Shown here piece by piece: positions 62,485-64,000 of a DNA stretch of 64,000 nucleotides. Location: contig NC_133778.1 in assembly GCF_003597395.2 (NCBI RefSeq), positions 12,709,038 through 12,773,037 on the forward strand. Reading direction: 5' to 3'. The notes under the pieces are model-generated. The model was not told where the DNA came from and did not search any database. It saw only the letters and a list, made by a program, of their open reading frames with translations. The position numbers and the translations under genes are program-made. This DNA comes from Chelonoidis abingdonii (taxonomy: Eukaryota > Chordata > Testudines > Testudinidae). How positions within the stretch are numbered: position 1 is the stretch's first letter; every line of letters starts with the position of its first letter.

Positions 62485-64000
62485 TTAGGCAGTGGTTAAA
62501 AGTGGATTCTGGAGGGAGGGCTTTCAGTGAACCCTGAAGAGGCAGGGTAGCTGTGGGGAGCACTGTGTATCCAAGTTAGGGTGAATCTGGGAGAAGATCT
62601 CCCTCTGCTTTTAGCTCTCCCCATGCTCCTTCCTGCCACCCCTTATTTTAACCCTTGCTATTACACCTGCGCCTGCTGTATTCTACTCCTCCAGAGCTCC
62701 AAAGCCAATTTTTGCACCTCCTACAGGTCCAGATGCTGTTGCTCCATGGACCACCAGCTCTGGATTTAGACCGATAGGTATTAGGATGTGTTAAACGGGC
62801 TCAGGGTTAGGATACCCTACCAGGAAAGGAGGTGAATTAACGTTGAGACCTGTCATTTTGCAGTACATTCCTGCTACAGCCCACACTAATGCTTGGTATT
62901 ATTTTAAAGTAATAGCAGATAATGTTAATTATCATCTTCCAGAGAGTGCAGATAGCTTTTTTTTTTTTTTTAAAGGAGAAACAGTGATTACTCATCAGGA
63001 TCATGTTTGCAAACACACCAACTGCTCTAATCCAGGTTTTCTGACATCTTGCTACACAACCTGCCATGCAGCAATGCCTGATCTTATCAGTGGGATGAAG
63101 ATTGGAGTCATACGTAACTTGGATGGCACAGGAGAAGCCTGGAGCAGTTTAAGACCTTGCTGTAGAAATGTTGCCCGACTTCCTTCTCCATGGCACCACT
63201 TATCTACCACTAACCAGTTCTTCATGAGTCACTTCTGGTTAAACAGAGCCTCCCCTGCCTCAGTTTGGTGTAGTGACCCGGTCTAGATTAGAGAGGTTAA
63301 AACTGTGGCCTGGTGTGTGTGTCCTATCAGCTCAATGACTTCTAGAGTACTACATGGCCCAGGAGCAGACTACCTGCAGGATCTCCTCTCCCCACCATGC
63401 CATACTGCCAAAGCTGCAGTCAGCCAAGGCACTCAAGCTTTATTCTCTAGTTACAAAAGAGAGGGGACAGCTCCTCAGAGGGCTCCAGGGCTCCAGAACT
63501 TGCTCCCACCCGCTCCCCCGATCTGAAATATTTTAAATGTGTCTACCTTCTAGGCCCACTGCAGAGGACACCTGTTTGACCAAGCTAAGGGTTTGCTTCC
63601 AAGGTGATGAAGGGATAGAAGGGAGTTCTTGGAAGTGACTGGCTGGCCGAGTTCCAGTTTGAATTGATTATTTTAACACTACTGAGATTAATTGTACTGT
63701 TAATGGTGTGGCATGGGATTTGCATCCTTGGCTAAGTCTCACTTTAGTTATTATTTACCTCAAAATAAATAAATTCCAAGCTAGTGCCTGAGATTTCCCA
63801 GAAGTAAGCAATATCTACCTAAAGAATGACTGGCTCAGGAGTAAGCCCGAGAGCAGCTTTCTCTTCTGTACAAGGCAGCTATAGAACTAGTGAAACACGG
63901 TAGGTGGTGGAGTAGCATTGTACATCAATGATGAGGTTAACTGTAATGAAATAAGAAGTGATGGAATGGATAAGACAGAGTCTGTCTGGGCAAAAATCAC
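62485..64000. other. Intergenic sequence, no gene seen
   Basis: A T run lies at 62958-62971. The open frame of 147 codons at 62843-63286 has no recognisable domain and begins in repetitive-looking context. No gene evidence. Confidence 0.6.

Noticed and set aside
62843..63286. 147-codon frame beyond the CR1 near the window end
   Set aside because: Includes a run of Phe from a poly(T) tract and has no recognisable domain; likely chance.

Overview
This is vertebrate genomic DNA holding the 3' end of one protein-coding gene, IKZF2 (Helios, an Ikaros-family zinc-finger transcription factor), on the + strand. The rest is intron, 3' UTR, intergenic sequence and a dense, layered set of transposable elements. 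The mix of repeats points to a reptile, most likely a cryptodiran turtle: many CR1 LINE 3' ends on both strands, a tRNA-derived SINE with a CR1-like tail, Penelope-like element (PLE) copies with a GIY-YIG endonuclease, Gypsy/ERV-like solo LTRs, hAT- and Harbinger-like short DNA elements, and old MIR-like SINEs. The species call rests on recognising these families by eye and could not be checked by a search.

Layout. 1-4864: end of an IKZF2 intron, with a GC-rich minisatellite, a minus-strand LTR (about 1514-2479) and a CR1 tail. 4865-5002: IKZF2 exon with zinc finger 4. 5003-14072: intron with AT-rich stretches, microsatellites, a tRNA-SINE, a Harbinger-like element nested in another DNA element, a palindromic PLE insertion and a CR1. 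14073-14216: linker exon. 14217-22114: intron with a hAT-like element inside a CR1, and an inverted PLE pair around a 688-base assembly gap, the whole inside a short DNA element. 22115-22839: terminal coding exon with the two C-terminal dimerisation zinc fingers. 22840 to about 33485: inferred long 3' UTR ending at a good polyadenylation signal. About 33486-64000: intergenic, with no gene seen, containing three CR1 fragments that carry degraded reverse transcriptase, two PLE copies, a complete solo LTR, a further LTR-like stretch, a hAT element and two MIR-like SINEs.

The three IKZF2 exons join in phase (each junction splits a codon 1+2), have consensus GT/AG sites and give 335 continuous residues, the expected C-terminal part of a protein of roughly 526 residues. 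The first fingers, including most of the DNA-binding array, lie upstream of the window.

The most unusual material is not genic: (1) PLE insertions flanked by 8-10-bp target duplications, several with internal inversions, one with the break inside the GIY-YIG motif; (2) hammerhead-ribozyme-like cores in PLE ends, all decayed here; (3) dispersed palindromes that share a CCATTGA...TCAATGG core but have different outer arms; and (4) several clean element-in-element nestings that give a relative order of insertion.
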